This document shows positions 1 to 12,607 of a stretch of 64,000 bases of DNA, piece by piece. The position numbers and the translations under genes are program-made. Positions within the stretch are counted from its first letter, which is position 1. Every line of letters begins with the position of its first letter. Location: assembly GCA_036346275.1 (NCBI GenBank), contig CM070721.1:46783594-46847593 (forward strand). The letters are read 5' to 3'. This DNA is from Otatea glauca. Taxonomy: Eukaryota > Streptophyta > Magnoliopsida > Poales > Poaceae. The notes below the pieces were generated by a model. The model was not told the origin of the DNA and did no database searches. It saw only the letters and a list, made by a program, of their open reading frames with translations.

Positions 1-946
1 ATGAGTGGGTTATCAGTATCGGATACAAATCCTCTTTTCTACTATCTGTTTTAATAAAAACCAAACACTAATATGCTCTCATCACTATTAGTTTTCCACT
101 AAACCGATACAAATATATCAGAGGCAGCAAAATTAACTATAAACTGAGAAGAGGAGTAAGAAGTCCCAGTGACAAATTGAGTACTGGGTTATGAAGAACT
201 TTTGCTCTATTCGTTGTCATTTAACATGGTGTCTTGCTTGTTGGTGGGAAAAGACAGTAATTTTTTTACTGTAATTACTGACTCGGAACATGCACAATTT
301 CTAGCCTGACAAAATCATGCAAGAGTAGAAAAGTAAAAAATTTCACAAATAAAGTAAAAAGTGTTTGAGAATTACCAGAAATGAACGTTGGGCTAGTTAG
401 AAGCTTTCCCAAAAAGAATTACCAGAAATGTGTTATTTTTTCAAGTGGCAGCCGTTTTCTTAGCCTCTGGAACAACAACAAAGAAGAGTTCAGCCTGAGA
501 GTATAAATAACTTAGCGAGGCATCACAATCGGTTCTCACTTAAGAAGCGATAGTGATGTGCCTTAATCATCACTATCGGTTCTTATGTGAGAAGCGATAG
601 TGATGTACATGTGTACATAACTATTGGTTCTTACTTAAAAAACGATAGTGATGTGTGTGCTCATCACTATCGGTTCTTTTGTGAGAAGCCATAGTGATGT
701 GCATGTGCACATCACTATTACTTCTTAGTTAAGAACCGATATTGATGTGTGTGCACATTACTATCACTTCTTAAGTGAGAACCGATTGTGATGTCCCCAG
801 TGCTACATCACAATCGTTTCTAACCTGAGAACCGATGGTGATTATTATTAACACCCGTCCTAAGTCATCTATCATAATCGTTTTTTCCTAAAAACTTAAT
901 AACCGGTCCAGATAAAGTGACAGTGATGTACCATTCTGTAGTAGTG
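1..946. mobile_element. CACTA transposon, right terminal portion
   Basis: The segment ends at 946 in ...attctgtagtagtg, whose reverse complement begins cactactacagaat, the classical CACTA (En/Spm) terminal inverted repeat. Upstream, about 519-870, lie some seven subterminal units of about 60 bp, each an imperfect palindrome built from catcactatcggttctt and its complement (gaagcgatagtgatg). Such arrays are the transposase-binding zones of CACTA elements. No opposite end and no transposase are visible, so the element either extends left of the window or is a fragment. Positions 1-500 are AT-rich with no recognisable coding. Confidence 0.72.
519..870. repeat. Subterminal palindromic repeat array of the CACTA end
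   Basis: Repeated pairs of catcac(t/a)atcggttct and agaa(g/c)cgat(a/t)gtgatg alternate in opposite orientation. Units begin near 527, 568, 616, 661, 710, 757 and 806 and show increasing divergence toward the interior and end. Each unit could form a hairpin of about 15-17 bp per arm. This is expected for the subterminal region of a CACTA transposon. Confidence 0.75.
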
Positions 947-1326
947 AAACACGAAACTTTCTTTTTTTATTTTCTAAAAAGGAAGCTAATTTGATCGCAA
1001 AAAAGGTACGCATCTATCTTCTGTGTCTAAACAATATCTTGCTGGAACTACTTGTACTTCACATCAGCCACAGAACGTAAAGTGCACAGATCGGTTCAAA
1101 GACGGCAACTCGATCGGCGAACGTGTATATATAGAGAGAGAACACGGTAAGATCGCAACTGCAGCGTCACTTTGGCAGGACGACGGCGATCAACGACGAG
1201 CAGACGCATCATGATTCGCAAGCAGCTGGAAGGTATTACTTCTCACACCCGTACCATGCTTTGATAGTAAAACTTACTAATACAGATAGTAAACTCTATA
1301 TATACGAATAGTAAAATCTACATATT
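947..1326. other. Spacer with a possible short promoter and first exon
   Basis: No homology was recognised. A TATA-like string (tatatatag, 1126-1134) lies about 80 bp before an ATG at 1211 that opens a very short frame. A possible splice donor (GAAG/GTATTA) follows at 1232/1233. This could be the truncated start of a gene cut by the solo LTR insertion that begins at 1327, but a chance match is equally likely. 1265-1326 is AT-rich. Confidence 0.25.
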
Positions 1327-4300
1327 TGTAACATTCAAAAAATTGAGTTTTGGAATGTGAATTCAAAAAAAAACCATTTGCATTTTTCTTGAATTAATTC
1401 CAGCTTAATTTGAATTTTACATTAATGAAAGGATTTAATATGACTGAACTATTCATCAAACTAAAGATTTTCAGTTTTAGTTAGGTTCATTGTGCTTCAA
1501 AGAATTTTTCTATATTTTTGGAGATTTTTCTGAATTTATATGCTATTTATCTGAATTTATTTGAATTTCTGGCAATTTCATAATTCGGAAATATTTTTGT
1601 TTTTCTAAAAGCCTTTCGGGTCGTTTCTCCCGCACGGCCCACCTCTTCCGCGCCGCTTGGCCCATTGGCCCGCTCCATACAGCCCGACCGATCGCTCGTC
1701 ACAAGACGGCCCGGTGGCCCGACTCGCGCGTCTTACGCGCCCACGAACCCGAGCCGATGCCTCTGCGTTCGAGCCATGTCCGCCGCCGCCTTGGAGTCCG
1801 GGTCGGACATGAATCCCAAGACCCTATTTAAGGCGCTGCACCCCGCCCGAGATACCCCTCTCCGCGCCGCCTCTTTTGCCCTCTCCCTCGTCGCCCGAGA
1901 CTTCGTCGTCTTCGCGTGCGAGCTCGCCGGAGTCTGCCGCCCTTGCCGAAGCTTTTCGCCGCCTCCAACTCCTCCGTTGGATCCTCTCCATCGCAGCCGA
2001 ACTGCTCTTCATGTTGCTTGCGTCCTCCTCTTCCAGTTCCCCAAGGTCTCGCACTCGATCCTTGGCCATTCCGCCGAAGCCCGTGTTGTCTTCCTCGGTT
2101 CCGGTAGGTTGCGCCGCCGCCGCTTCGTCGTCGCTCCTCGCCGCGATCGCCAGCCGTCCGATCGCCCGCGTCCCCCTCAGATCGTGCCAAGTCACGGCCG
2201 ATTGCTTTGCAAATCCCCGTCGACCGATCCGATGCCTCCGTTGGATGTGCGACGTGTGGCCGTCCGCGTGGTCGCATGTGTCAGCGCCGACGTAGCCGCC
2301 AGCTCAGCCCTAGCGATCCACGTGTACGCTCGGTCAGCCGCTCTGCCCGGTCAACCGCCCCATCAGCGATGACGTCAGCGGTGACGTCATTCCCAATCCT
2401 GTTCTGCAGACCCGGTCTACCGTGGACCGATGCAAACCTGTGGACTCGATCCATAGGCCGAGGGTCCCACCTGTCAGCCTAATAAAGATTTTTTGATTTA
2501 TTTATTTATTCGGGAAATTGATTGCTGATGTCAGCGTGGCGCAATAAATCGATTTTCCAATAGAAAAATAAATCAGGAAATTCCGATTTTCTGATTTTCA
2601 GTATTTTCTCTGAATTTAATCTTTCGGAGGCTCGTTCTCCCTCATACGAACTCCGATTGAGGCGATTCAAGTTTCTAAATTTTTTTAAAATCAAGATCTA
2701 TCTTCTAGAGCAATTTATTTTCAGTTTGGAGCTTGTTTGTGTCTCTGTTTGTTATTTTATTTGGTTTCGTTGCTTTATTTTCCGGTAGACGCTAATTCTG
2801 AGGGAGCGAACGAAGACTTTGAAGATCAAGACTCAGCACTAGATCAGCAAGGCAAGTCGTAGCCCTTGACCATATTGATCCTATGTTTGCTAAAGTACTT
2901 TACTTTTATACAATTGCATGCTATTTTGTGTATCTGTGCTTATTTCATGGGAGTAGATATGTTCCTAGTTCATATTATGCCACCTTGATTATTGGGATGC
3001 CATGTATCCATTGATAGACCTAGGTTGGGACATTACTAGTTGGACATAATCATTATACCAACATTGGGTTATCGTAGCTATGTTTAGATATACGTTGGGA
3101 TCCATATCACATGTTAAATAATGATAATCTTGACTTAATGAGATATTGAATCGTGGCCGTTAGCCACTGTTGTAAAATTTGTTGTACCATGGCGGGGTTT
3201 GCCATTGGTCTTGGTTGAACGAATTGTTTTCCCTCGAGCAAGTGATCGTGTAGTAAAGGGGGTGCTTTCTAGCACATTGGGATGTGGATGTCTTGCCTGA
3301 GACAACTTAAGGACTTAATCTTGTGCGTCATTGAACTGGGCCTAACCGTACTACCACAAGTCTGGTATGGGACGGACCTAGATGATTAATTTGCAATGTC
3401 TAGTCTTGAGTACTGCCAATTGGTGGTGTGGATTCCGGGATGGACGGGTAGATTCGCAAGGCGCAAGAGGGGGCCCTAATGGGTGAAACCTTAGCAGGCA
3501 GTACCGACTTTAGACAGTGCATTGTAAAGGCTTTGTCATGATCTCTCTGCCAACACACCAAAGGAAGTGTGCTTATTGCGCATGGCAACAAGAGCCGATC
3601 ATGTCTTGTGGGTAAAGTTGTACAACCTCTACAGAGTGTAAAACTATTCGAATAGCCGCGTCCGCGGTCATGGACAAGCCCGTGGATTTCACACAGGGTA
3701 TAGAGTGTTTCATAAAATGTGGAATTGTTGGGATGTGAACGGGGAGTTCGCTATTGTTTTGTTGTCTAAAGTAATACTGTTGAATTTATTGGTCGATACT
3801 TGTTTTAGATGGTGTAGGGTGATGCCTCGCCATTCTGTTCATGTTGTCTGATCTACCAGTTATTTATTATCTTTTCATTAATATGCTTTCAATCTATTTA
3901 TTATTTCAATTCAAGCTATTGCTTTTTGCAAATGAACCATATAGCCATCCTTGTCAAGCCGTGCATGAATATATTGCATCAATTCCCTACGGTTTGCTGA
4001 GTACTTTTTTGTACTCACGGCTTTATGCCCTTGTTGATCAGTTGCTAAGGAAGGACCAGGAGATAATGAGTATCATGAGGAGGAATTCTATGAAGACTAC
4101 GTGGATTAGGAATGCGTTCCCCAGACGATTGCCTGTGGCATGTCGAATGGCTCAAGTTATCTTTTCCGCTGCAATAGTTATTTGTTTCTTAAGCCCTTAA
4201 GGCATAATGGTGTAAACTTTTACCATAAGGTCATTTGCTTTATTCAATAATAATTTGCTTCTTCTTAGTTAATTCGTTGTATAGAATGATATTTCATCTA

Positions 4301-4384
4301 TGTTTCCACTGTGTGCACTAGCGTGATCATAGACTAATGCAGTATACACAGAGGGTTTCGGATTTGCAAATCCGGGTCCCGACA
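1327..4384 (+). mobile_element. Solo LTR of a large-LTR retrotransposon (probably Ty3/gypsy)
   Basis: It begins TGTAACATTC and ends GGGTCCCGACA, with a perfect 5-bp target duplication ATATT at 1322-1326 and 4385-4389. At 3058 bp it is a very long LTR. It contains a GC-rich leader with a TATA-like box (ctatttaag, 1825-1833), and the open frames at 1665-2482 are non-genic LTR sequence. The 3' part resembles the long LTRs of grass gypsy elements. There is no internal domain or second LTR, so it is a solo LTR left by LTR-LTR recombination. The family is inferred from memory of the 3'-end sequence only. Confidence 0.8.
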
Positions 4385-4524
4385 ATATTACAAGGTTTAT
4401 ACTGCACAGACTCTCAAGCATGTCAGAGGGTTCAGCAGTATGTGTAGTACGTGCGGTAGTAAAATATTACAACTCATTAAGTAATTCGATATTCATTTGG
4501 TTGTAAAATTTAATTCATGTGGTG

Positions 4525-5194
4525 TTTATTGGCGAGACTTATATCATTTTGTTTCTCTCGTCGTCAGTAAACTACTAGTGAAAACCGTTCATGAATCGGA
4601 GCTGCCGATAAAAAGTTATGGCTAAAACAAAGAAATAAAGATTCATGCACAAACAAAGAAAAGCATTAACTAGTTGGTTCACTGGTTGGTCACGCTACTG
4701 ATTGGCTTGGACGTAAGTGGGCGTAAGTGCATGGTTTGGATGCGCTTCTCCGGGGTTTACGACCAGTGCATAGCTGCGTGCACGTGTGGGTATATATGTG
4801 TGTGTGTGTGTATACACACACGTATATACGGTAGCGCTATTCTACATGTGCACACAGTGCTAACTTATCTATACGCGAGCTGTATCGCTGTGATGCTTCG
4901 GTAAGAGAATCGCGTTCAAACCATCCCGCGTAGACCTATGTAGACAAAACCAATCACTAGTAAAACAATGAATGAAGTTACTACTGAATCAGTACAACAA
5001 CGAATGAAGTTACTTCCGAATCAGTAACGTACGTGTCAACCCCACTAATAAATGTGTTATTTAGTTTGTACATGAATCTATTTTTTCTTTTTTTTAGCCA
5101 TATCTTTTTATTAGTAGCTTCGATTCACGAACGAATTTCACTATTAGATTACTGACGACAAGAGTAACAACATGATATAAGTCTCGCTAATAAA
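4525..5194. repeat. Foldback (MITE-like) element, copy 1
   Basis: The arm at 4525-4627 (tttattggcgagacttatat... to ...atggctaaaa) is repeated in reverse complement at 5092-5194 (...tttagccatatc... to ...gtctcgctaataaa), giving arms of about 100 bp and a loop of about 460 bp. The loop holds a TG/CA microsatellite (about 4788-4830) and a short tandem repeat (aacgaatgaagttact, about 4965-5028). No coding capacity is present. It looks like a MITE or foldback element, but the superfamily cannot be assigned because no clear target duplication was found. Confidence 0.6.
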
Positions 5195-5559
5195 TTTACT
5201 ACTATATGATAGTAATTTTATGTTATAGATGTAGTAATTCCTAGTTATATATATACTAATTTCTATTAACAGTCGGCAAAATTAATGTTTATTAGCGAGA
5301 TTTATATCATTCTATTGCTATCGTTAAGTAAGCTACTGGCACTACACCATGACCCAAAAATTCTGACAGATTTCTGTAGGTAATAATAAGCTTTTACCAT
5401 CTAATCATCTGTCGTTAAAGATTTACAACAGTTAATCCATCGACAATACTATAATTACGGATAGACTATGCGTTGGTAAAAATATATAATTTTAGAGACA
5501 ACATATCTGTCGGCAGTGATGTATTTCTCGGTCAGTCTATATGTCGGCAAATCACATAT

Positions 5560-6249
5560 GCAATGACGCGGCGTACATGACGAAAAAATTGGGTGGACCC
5601 GGCCGCGCGATGCATCTAGCTAGCTTCACAGTACGCCTTCGATTTTTCCCCCCAAATCTTCCTCTCCCTCACAGCGTCGCACACAGCTCGCTCTCATCAC
5701 CACACAACGCCCAACCCCTCTTCGTCGCGTCGCTCCTCCGCATCCTTGCCTTGCTCCCCACCTCATCCTCCCGGACGCTTTCGCCCTAGCTCCCGCTCCC
5801 AGACGCCTTCAATATACTCGATGCTTCGCCACCTTCTCGCCTTCACCTCACCATCCACCCCCGCCTTCGCCTCTGCCTCACCGGCCGCCACTGCCGCGCT
5901 CTCCCCACTTACCAGATCCATCACCCCTAGGCTCCCGGGAGTCCCTGATGTACGGATCCGTCCCCCCTGCCGCCATGGCCATGCAGTGCCCCTGCCGTCC
6001 AGTCGCGGTAGCCCCAAATGGCACCATGGCCATGCAGTGCCCCCGCCGTCGTCTAGCCACGCCACACCACCACTAGTCCCCGACTTGCCTTCTCCCTACA
6101 CCGAGCCGCCTCCCATCACCCTGCCTCCTGCCGCTGGCTACCCTGCCTCCTCTCTACACTGAGCTGCGTCCCGTTGCTTTGCCGCTGGCCATCTCGCCTC
6201 TTCCTGGCCTAAGACGGCGCCACGCCGCCACGAGTGCACGACTTGCTGC
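5560..6249 (+). other. GC-rich gene-like fragment inside the CACTA element
   Basis: The C-rich leader-like sequence (cctctccctcacagcgtcgc...) is followed by a Pro/Ser-rich open frame (5746-6162) with an internal repeat, GHAVPLPSSRGSPKWHHGHAVPPPSSS, shown here only as the doubled motif HGHAVP. It is compositionally unlike the AT-rich remainder. Captured 5' ends of host genes look like this in CACTA and MULE elements, but I recognise no domain. The downstream part (from 7168) is separated from it by the solo LTR. A short duplicated segment (gctgcttcatctg...aaggtg) is at 7168-7208 and 7222-7262. Confidence 0.4.
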
Positions 6250-7167
6250 TGTTAGAAATTGGCCCATTGGGTGGCCCATTTCCTTTAATTCCAAAGCATG
6301 CATGGTTTAGTACCATATTGCCTAGCCAAGTGGAGGAAAGGCAACTTAAAATGAGGAGTCCTTGCCACCTCTTGAATAATGACACTTAGCATGAGAATGG
6401 CATAGGGTGTACAGTGGCTAAACACACACACGCACGCGCGCGCGTTCGCGTATTTTCGCGTGAAAATTCGCGTGACTTGCGACGAGCGACCGCGCCGCGT
6501 CGTAATGTGTATCCTGACACTTTGAATTCACCTTTTGTTTCTTGAACCTGCATTAATCTCTCCATTCAATGCATTTAAATGCGATTTAAACATATATTTG
6601 AATTTTGTGTCATTATGCGATCGATTACTAGTGAGTTAATTGACATTATTTGTCGATTACTAATGCTGCCGCATTTAATCGACATCATGAGGTCGATTTC
6701 TTGTGCGAGTGTATATAAACTCACGGAGGCGCCGGAGACGGATATCTGAAATTCCTCCTCCATTCTTCCTCCTCAACTCTAAGTGCTATCTTTGTTGTGT
6801 TCTATTTGTTGAACATGCGCAAGCCTTCCTCCTCGGCGTGCACCGTGAAGGAGGGTGAGCGGTATCTCCGAACCATTGCCGCAGAGTTCACTTGCACAAG
6901 GGCGGCAATAAGGTTTCTGGGCAGCGCATCAGCGCGACCGCTCTGCTTTTTCCTCGACATCGACTACTTCCACGTCTGCGCTGCTTCCTTTTCTTCAACA
7001 AGCCCAATAGTAAGTAATTCGAGTGATAAAACAATTCCGTTACCATACAATTCTTGAGCATATTCTGAAGTACAATGTGTTACCTGCTGTTTTATGCATC
7101 TCTAGTCGTTTGTTACTTTTGCCTCAATTTAAAATCTGGAATAAAAACATTGCACCAACTTCCAACA
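6250..7167 (+). mobile_element. Solo LTR, copia-like, nested in the CACTA element
   Basis: It starts TGTTAGAAATTGG and ends ACTTCCAACA, with a perfect 5-bp target duplication GCTGC at 6245-6249 and 7168-7172. At 918 bp it is close in length to, and similar at both termini to, the LTRs of copia A at 29735 (TGTTAGATTATT...TTTCCAACA), which share wording such as tttagtaccatat near the start. A TATA-like box (gtatataaac, about 6709-6718) marks the LTR promoter. It also has a CACACG/CGCG simple repeat at 6421-6450. The open frame at 6797-7057 is LTR sequence, not a gene. Confidence 0.85.
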
Positions 7168-10100
7168 GCTGCTTCATCTGCCGACTACTGCTTGGAAATC
7201 CAAGGTGTGCTCTTGCATTATTGCTTCATCTGTTGACTACTGCTCGCAAATCGAAGGTGTTGTTCTTGACTGTAGTTCACTTTATCTAAGCATTGAGGTT
7301 TTGTGTTCACTGGCATCTCGCAAATCCAAGGTGAACAACGTTGCTCTCTAGGTTTTGTGTTGATTGGCATGATCTTTCCTTACCAAATTTTGTGCCTGTA
7401 ACAAATGATGGTTGATACCAACCAAGGTGTAATGTTGTATGTGCTAATGCTTATTTTTGGTATCTATGCAATGTTGACAGTCAGCAAGACAAGTTCGTTG
7501 TGGAAAATAGTGCACAGGGAAGAAATTTGCTTTTTTTAAATCATAAAACACGTTAGCTCTAAATAGATTCCTCATGTTTTGAATGCTGCTTGCAGGCTGG
7601 AACCTACGAACAAAAGAACCTAAATTCATGTCTTAAGTGCTGGAAAAATCACAATGCTGCTTGCAGGATAAAGGTGTTGTAGCTGAGCTTGAAATTTGAA
7701 GGTAGAACATGTGTTGAATGGTTAATTCAGGAAGAAAACAAGAAGGTTAAGGGTTATCTGGATATTCCTGAATTTTCACTTGGGGAGCTTAAGACTTGGT
7801 GGTAAAAATACTATCTTTCATGAAGTTTTTCCTGTAAGCAATGTTTTACATGATGAGATTTCTAGAAACACATGAAGTTTTTCCTGTAAGCAATTCAAGT
7901 TTAGGTTAGTATATTTCTAGAAAATATGATATTTGTGATTGTTGTATCCTGTGCTTGTACATCCAGATGTTACATTTGTATGGGCAAATGTCAGCCAGGT
8001 CCCTAATTCCAAGTGCCTATACTTGTAAAATAGAATGTTGAACATTTTGTGCTTGCCAATGTGATTGTGAGCTTATGCCATATAGTGATGCTATCTGCTT
8101 GCACTCTGCAGATTGGTTATAGTTGCTATTCTTGCAGATTGATTAAGAGCTAGTAGGAAGATTTGTAAAATGGTTAAAGGTTGGTGGCCATATATTCTTT
8201 AGAGAATCTTGTTTAACTGAAACTATTTTACTGATTGTGGCATTGGTCACTAAAAGAAAATACTATAGCTAATCACCACCTCAACACCATCCAAACTGCA
8301 ATTTTGAAACTTATGTAATGTAATGCTTGGATGACAAATGTACATTATGGATTACATATGTGTTGCTTTCAGTATTGAGGAGATGGTGTGCACACTACAA
8401 ATCATTTGGCTAGGTATTTGGACTGCAGCAACCCTTGACTACTCCAGACAGTGTCTGAATTTGTAAGGTACTCTATTTCATTCTTGTCCTTTCTTAATTA
8501 TTTTTACCATCTTATATACCTGATTTGGTATATTTCTAAGTTGGGCGTGAAAAGACATTATGGATGTGTTCTACTGAGTGGCACAATTCAATAGTGTTGT
8601 CTTATTTTGGTTTTATTTGGTTGATTCTTTGCAGCTGTATCATGTACATAGTACTAAACGTAAACATGTGAACCTCAACTATTGAAGGCATTCTTTGAGA
8701 CTTTTAGTAATAAATATTTGAGATGATAAGTAGGTTTATAAATAAGCTAGGAGTCAAGAAAATCAAATAATACTACATAGAACAATGCTGATGTGAATCG
8801 AATCAAGTCAAGAGGAAGAGTAGCTAGCCACCGTTTTTGCTGAGATGAGTAGTTGGTCCCTTGTTTCAGGCTCAGGTTGTCGATTTCTTGTACTTTCAAA
8901 GGTTGGTGATCTGTAGTTCATGTAGCAGCTTTCATCTTAATTTGATGCATGCATTGAACAACTGATGGTCTAGCTAACATTGAGAAGAAGCAAAAACTGA
9001 AGTCTTCATTGACTAGATAATAACAAGAACTACAACACAATTCTTCTCTAAAACATCTCACATGACAAAAAAATTTATATGATAAATCAAGGATGGAGCC
9101 TACCAATAGATGAGCTAGCTCCAGCATCATGCTGACTGCTACAATTGCAAACTGCGACGACCATTTGGTCTCAGGACTGAAAGCATACAGTGCAGCCATG
9201 TGCTGACAGAAAAAGAAATTAATACACCACATATATCCCCTTGCTGGATTATATATATATCAACGAATTTTCTCCCCGATATTCCAGGAAATTAAATTGT
9301 CTCGGCCAGCTGGGGGAGATGCATGCATCGAGAATTTGCTTCTGTACTCTGCATTTTCTGGCAATACAATTATCCAGCATATAAGTCCCCCACTTTTTTG
9401 CTTATTTTATATGAAGTGACTACACCTGGTGATTGACAAGAAAGGAATGCTCAACGGCTGTTTCTTTTAACAATCAGCCATGTTTTTTTTAACAATCAGC
9501 TGAGCCTATTTAGTCAGCATTGAACTAAGGCCTTCGTTCATGCTAAAGCTAAATGCCCTTCATACCAAGTAAGCAGATTCTGCATACGTAGGAAAGAAAC
9601 CATGGAACTGTGACACAAAAAGTTGTCTTTCATCTTTTGCCAAATTCTAGCACAACCGACCAAATATAAGTTGTTCTGCACTTGTGCACATGAAGTGCAT
9701 TGTTTGGCATTTGACACCAAACATGCACATAGAAAATTGGCAGTTCCCACAAAGGCAATTTTCGGAACCAGGTGCAGGTTTGACAGGTGCCTGCTTCAGC
9801 TCACTTTGGTGCTTCCTGAGAGGATTTCTTCTTTCTCTTGATGGTCTTCAGAAGATCTTTCTGGCCCCTAACAAAGCCTTCATTGGCTCACTCCCATCTT
9901 TTAATCCTTAATTAATGTCATGATCAATGAACTCCTATGCATACATAGACAAACCTACATAAATGAACAATTACTGATCGACAACTAAGATGTCAATTTT
10001 ATTTTCATGCAGCTAATCACATTTATTCTCCATTGATTGTTTTCATTTTGAGATTTTTTTCTACTCTTTTTTGGACAATCAATGTATTTTATCTATTCTT

Positions 10101-10650
10101 AACTTTGAAAACAAAGCTCGCTATTGCTAGTACTCTACTCTTGAAGTTTATGTGCTTGCACTAAATTTGGAAGTGTTTTCTTTGCAGGTAGAAATTGGAA
10201 CGACCTAGGAAGTTAGTGTTACCATCAAGCTAATCAATACAGATGCTTTTGTTTAGAACGACTAGTCGCATATATACTAAGTGATCATTTTGTATACTTA
10301 ACACCTCATGTGGTGGAAGAAAGTTGACCCTAGCTTTGAAGATCCAGTAGGGTTGTATTTTGTAAAGGATTGATGGTTAACTGTAGAAACTTTGGGCTTT
10401 TGGACAAATTTGTATATTCTACTTGAATGAACTTTGAACTGGTGTTGAATGCATGTATTCATTGATGGACAAATTTGTATCTTCTAATTGAATGAAGTTG
10501 AATCATGTTGAATGGATGCATTAATTGAATCATTTTCGACTGTGATGTGGTGTAAATATGAATTACTTATTAGTTAGATCTATAATATTTAGTACAATAA
10601 TGTTTGTCATTTTATCAGTCTAAGAAATGCATGGTTTTGCACTAACGTGG
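7168..10650. other. AT-rich interior of the CACTA element, no gene recognised
   Basis: About 3.5 kb of AT-rich sequence with only short frames in all six readings. An open minus frame (9750-9538), rich in Cys, shows no motif I can assign. It could be degraded transposase or captured intronic DNA. No poly-A tail or splice-consistent multi-exon structure could be followed. Confidence 0.4.
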
Positions 10651-11140
10651 TTTACCATCTAACTATCTGTCGGCATTACTCCTTTCTGTCGACAAAGGTC
10701 TGTCTGTCGGAAAAGGTACATCTGTCGGTAAATCACAACAAGGTCAGATCATCTATCGGCAAAAATATATCTGTCGGTAAATGTTTTTCCCGACAGGACT
10801 TATTCCGACTATAGTTTTCTGTCGGTAAAACTTTTCCCGATAGATAATGTGTCGTATTATGTGGCCTTTGCCAACAGATAGGCTGTGCATGAAATTGTGT
10901 CATGCTGTAGTGTGGTGAAACCATTTGCAAATCGGAGCTTCCAATAAAATGATATGGTTAAAGCAAAGAGAACATATTCGTGTACAGACTACAAAACGCA
11001 TTAACTAGTCGGTTTGACCACGTAATTGATGCAGTCTTTTGAATCAAAATTACTATCTGTTAGGTACGTATTGTATACTCTGTTGAATCCATATGTAGTT
11101 ACGAAGTTATATAAATATAATAATCGAGACTGTACCGACG

Positions 11141-12215
11141 CGATTAGTAATCCAACCTATCCACTAATGCCCAACGACTAATAAATATGTGACCGTATTT
11201 TATACATGAATATTGTTTTCTTTTATTTAGCCATATCTTTTTACTAGCAGCTCTAATTTACGATCAGTTTTCACCAGTAGCTTGCTGACGACGAAAACAA
11301 CATAATGATATAAGCCTCGCCGTTAAACGCCATATAAAACTTATACTAACATTTGTCATTGCAAACTTATAATAACATTGCTCAAATTTTACTATAGAGT
11401 TCAGGTAACAGTAGTATTTCAATATATTATTTTTACCGCTCAGTACTGATATTCAACATTTTGACAAAATGATTTGATCTACTTTACTATTGTTTGTTCG
11501 CTATATTACTACCTCCAATATTTAAATTTACTTGATAAGATCATGCTATGATGCAATGATTCTACATGTTTTATTATAGCCTGCGTACTACATTATTAAC
11601 TCCTATATGTAAATTTATTATCTAGTAAAAACAATCAACTTGTCTGCGTTGCATCATTACGGTTTGATGTATTATTACACGACCAGTAATCCAACCCATC
11701 CATTAATGCCAACGACTAGTAAATCTGTGACCATAGTTTGTACATGAATCTTATTTTCTTTTATTTAGCAATATCTTTTTACTAGCCGCTCCAATTTACG
11801 ATCGGTTTTCACTAGTAGCTTGCTGACAACGAAAGCAACATAATGATATAAGCTCGCCACTAAACACCATATGAAACTTATACTGACATCTGTCGTTGCA
11901 AACATATAATAACGCTGCTCAAATTTTACTATAGAGTTCAGGTAACAGTACTATCTCAATATATTATTTTTACCGCTCAGTACTGACATTCAGCGTTTCG
12001 ACGAAATGATTCGATCTACTTTACTATTGTCTGTTCACTATATTACTACCACCATTAATTAAATTTACTTGATAAGATCATGATACCGATAGAATGATTC
12101 TACATGTTTTATTATAGCCTACGTACTACATTACTAACTCTTATACGTAAATTTATTATCTAGTAGAAACAATTAACTTGTCTGCATTGTATCATTACGG
12201 TTTGATAGTTGTTAG
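11141..12215. repeat. Tandem duplication of an about 538-bp AT-rich unit
   Basis: Copy 1 (about 11141-11682) starts gattagtaatccaacctatccac. Copy 2 (about 11683-12215) starts agtaatccaacccatccat. The two align end to end with scattered substitutions, through the ...ttttatttagccatatc... block (11221/11759), the gataagatcatg block and the final tcattacggtttgat (about 11660/12193). The unit contains the right arm of the foldback family, so a foldback end was duplicated with its flank. Confidence 0.75.
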
Positions 12216-12411
12216 AGGCTTATATACTGCATGGAAAAATTGTGGTTGACGAAGTTCATTAATTATTGTTAAATATAGTCGGATGGTGGGAATTCTGTCT
12301 TGCTAATTAAGCCTGACGCAGTTCGGTCGGACTGCGAACCCGGCTGGAATGTAGAATAACCTATTCTACACGCAGGTGTAGAACAGTATGTCTACATATA
12401 CCTATGTATGT

Positions 12412-12596
<185 letters not shown>

Positions 12597-12607
12597 CTAT
12601 ATATAAA

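Larger units (their letters stand above)
5340..10912. mobile_element. Complete non-autonomous CACTA transposon
   Basis: The left terminus is CACTACACCATGAC (5340) and the right terminus is the complement of CACTACAGCATGAC (ends 10912). The 3-bp target duplication TGG is at 5337-5339 and 10913-10915. Subterminal copies of ctgtcggtaaa/ctgtcggcaaa occur at both ends (5400-5560 and 10660-10890), as in CACTA elements. No TNP2-type transposase was recognised, so the element is non-autonomous. The interior contains a GC-rich, 5'UTR-like segment (about 5630-6249), a nested solo LTR, and AT-rich sequence from 7168 to about 10650 in which I see no convincing gene. Confidence 0.88.
5288..11336. repeat. 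Foldback element, copy 2, interrupted by a CACTA insertion
   Basis: The left arm starts at 5288 (tttattagcgagatttatatc). It is cut at 5339 by the CACTA element and resumes at 10916 (tgaaaccatttgcaaatcggagc). The reverse-complement right arm is at 11226-11336 (tttagccatatcttttta... to ...aagcctcgccgttaaa). Once the CACTA is removed, the structure matches copy 1. The two copies lie head to tail. Confidence 0.6.

Noticed and set aside
519..870. CRISPR-like regular repeats
   Set aside because: The units are palindromic, diverged and next to a CACTA terminus; plant context.
1023..1214. 63-codon frame with charged residues
   Set aside because: Starts at a non-ATG codon and has no support.
1665..2482. 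Several overlapping Arg/Ser/Pro-rich frames, up to 235 codons
   Set aside because: They lie in the GC-rich leader of the solo LTR, on both strands at once, with no domain.
9538..9750. Cys-rich minus frame in the CACTA
   Set aside because: Short, no recognised motif, opposed by frames of equal length on plus.
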